From NCBI GenBank assembly GCA_002483395.1, contig DLHV01000194.1:18811-25465 (forward strand): a stretch of DNA of 6,655 nt, given 5' to 3'. Both the position numbers and the translations under genes were made by a program. Each line of letters starts with the position of its first letter. Position 1 is the first letter of the stretch. This DNA is from Chloracidobacterium sp. UBA7659 (GTDB taxonomy: Bacteria; Acidobacteriota; Blastocatellia; Pyrinomonadales; Pyrinomonadaceae). The notes below the pieces were generated by a model. It made no database searches. It had not been told where the DNA came from and saw nothing but the letters and a program-made list of their open reading frames with translations. This document shows positions 6,282-6,655 of the stretch, one piece after another.

Positions 6282-6655
6282 TTAGTCGATAATTCGTAGC
6301 GGCAATTTTGCCAGGCGGTCGTTCGCGGGAGATCTGGATTCGGAAACAGGTGGTAATTTCCTCGGGCCGCGCCCCTTTTGCTCGACTTCAACCACGTCAT
6401 ATGGGTGAAGAACCGGATCCTCCTCCGCTTTGGACCGAATTTTTTTCAGATCCGCTTCGATCACTCTGCTTTCTTTGCCATCCCGGCGAAAGATATGGAT
6501 CTTGTCTTCCAGACCTTCCTTTGCTATGCCGCCGGCACTTGCGATTGCCCTGGAAAGGGTCGTTTCAACGCGTAACGATATTTGCTTCGGGACGTTTACG
6601 CCCCCGATAAGAAAAATCGGAGCCGCCTCGACAACGGTAACGATATCTCCGCTCA
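6282..6655 (-). CDS. C-terminal part of an SLBB-domain polysaccharide export protein
   Basis: The frame enters from the right edge (first full codon at 6653) and stops at TAA 6282, giving the last 123 residues. The visible part begins SGDIVTVVEA and continues APIFLIGGVNVPKQISL, then TTLSRAIASAGGI and DKIHIFRRDG. This is the usual order of an SLBB (soluble ligand-binding beta-grasp) repeat in Wza-type outer-membrane polysaccharide export proteins. A second hallmark, VLHPYDVVEV (81-90), is the standard 'x-L-x-P-x-D-V-V-x-V' ending. The last 33 residues are a polar, proline- and arginine-rich tail. The N-terminal signal and the polysaccharide-export domain are outside the window, so the exact type is open. 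It lies upstream of, and on the same strand as, the small membrane protein, but 251 bases away. Confidence 0.82.
   Translation of the reverse strand, partial: SGDIVTVVEAAPIFLIGGVNVPKQISLRVETTLSRAIASAGGIAKEGLEDKIHIFRRDGKESRVIEADLKKIRSKAEEDPVLHPYDVVEVEQKGRGPRKLPPVSESRSPANDRLAKLPLRIID

Overview
The window is bacterial DNA of moderate GC content and carries six protein-coding genes. The closest overall fit is an Acidobacteriota-type genome, possibly Blastocatellia. That placement is an inference from gene content (a secreted matrixin-like protease with a carboxypeptidase-regulatory-like domain, a large [17 protein letters not shown] APC permease, an SLBB exopolysaccharide export protein, a two-ribbon zinc protein) and is only weakly supported.

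Layout. Bases 1-1349 (minus strand) hold most of purD, cut by the left edge of the window. A 270-base divergent spacer leads to a small zinc-ribbon protein on the plus strand (1620-2000). It converges, with 14 bases between stop codons, on a 12-helix APC-superfamily permease on the minus strand (2015 to 4027 or 4048). The 424 bases upstream of the permease hold no convincing gene. They contain, in the direction of transcription, three tandem perfect inverted repeats (4420-4339), a sigma70-like promoter (4263-4234), an aptamer that matches the ydaO/yuaA c-di-AMP riboswitch core (about 4215-4105), and a hairpin lying over the upstream candidate start codon (4074-4043). Further upstream on the minus strand are a secreted zinc metalloprotease (5798-4473) and a 73-residue two-helix membrane protein (6030-5809), spaced like an operon, then the C-terminal end of an SLBB polysaccharide-export protein running off the right edge.

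Most interesting signal. purD is interrupted in frame by two copies of a 78-base (26-codon) imperfectly palindromic element. They are 79 percent identical to each other, lie in the same reading frame and orientation, and sit in loop regions of PurD. A third, different inverted-repeat segment lies in the same gene at the window edge, also at a normally variable loop. This resembles the protein-coding palindromic elements described in Rickettsia (RPEs), in what looks like an unrelated lineage and in an essential-type purine biosynthesis gene.

How the parts work together. The riboswitch places the permease under c-di-AMP, the second messenger for potassium and osmotic homeostasis, so K+ or osmolyte/amino-acid uptake is a better functional guess than generic amino-acid permease. 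The other genes look like independent housekeeping or envelope functions.
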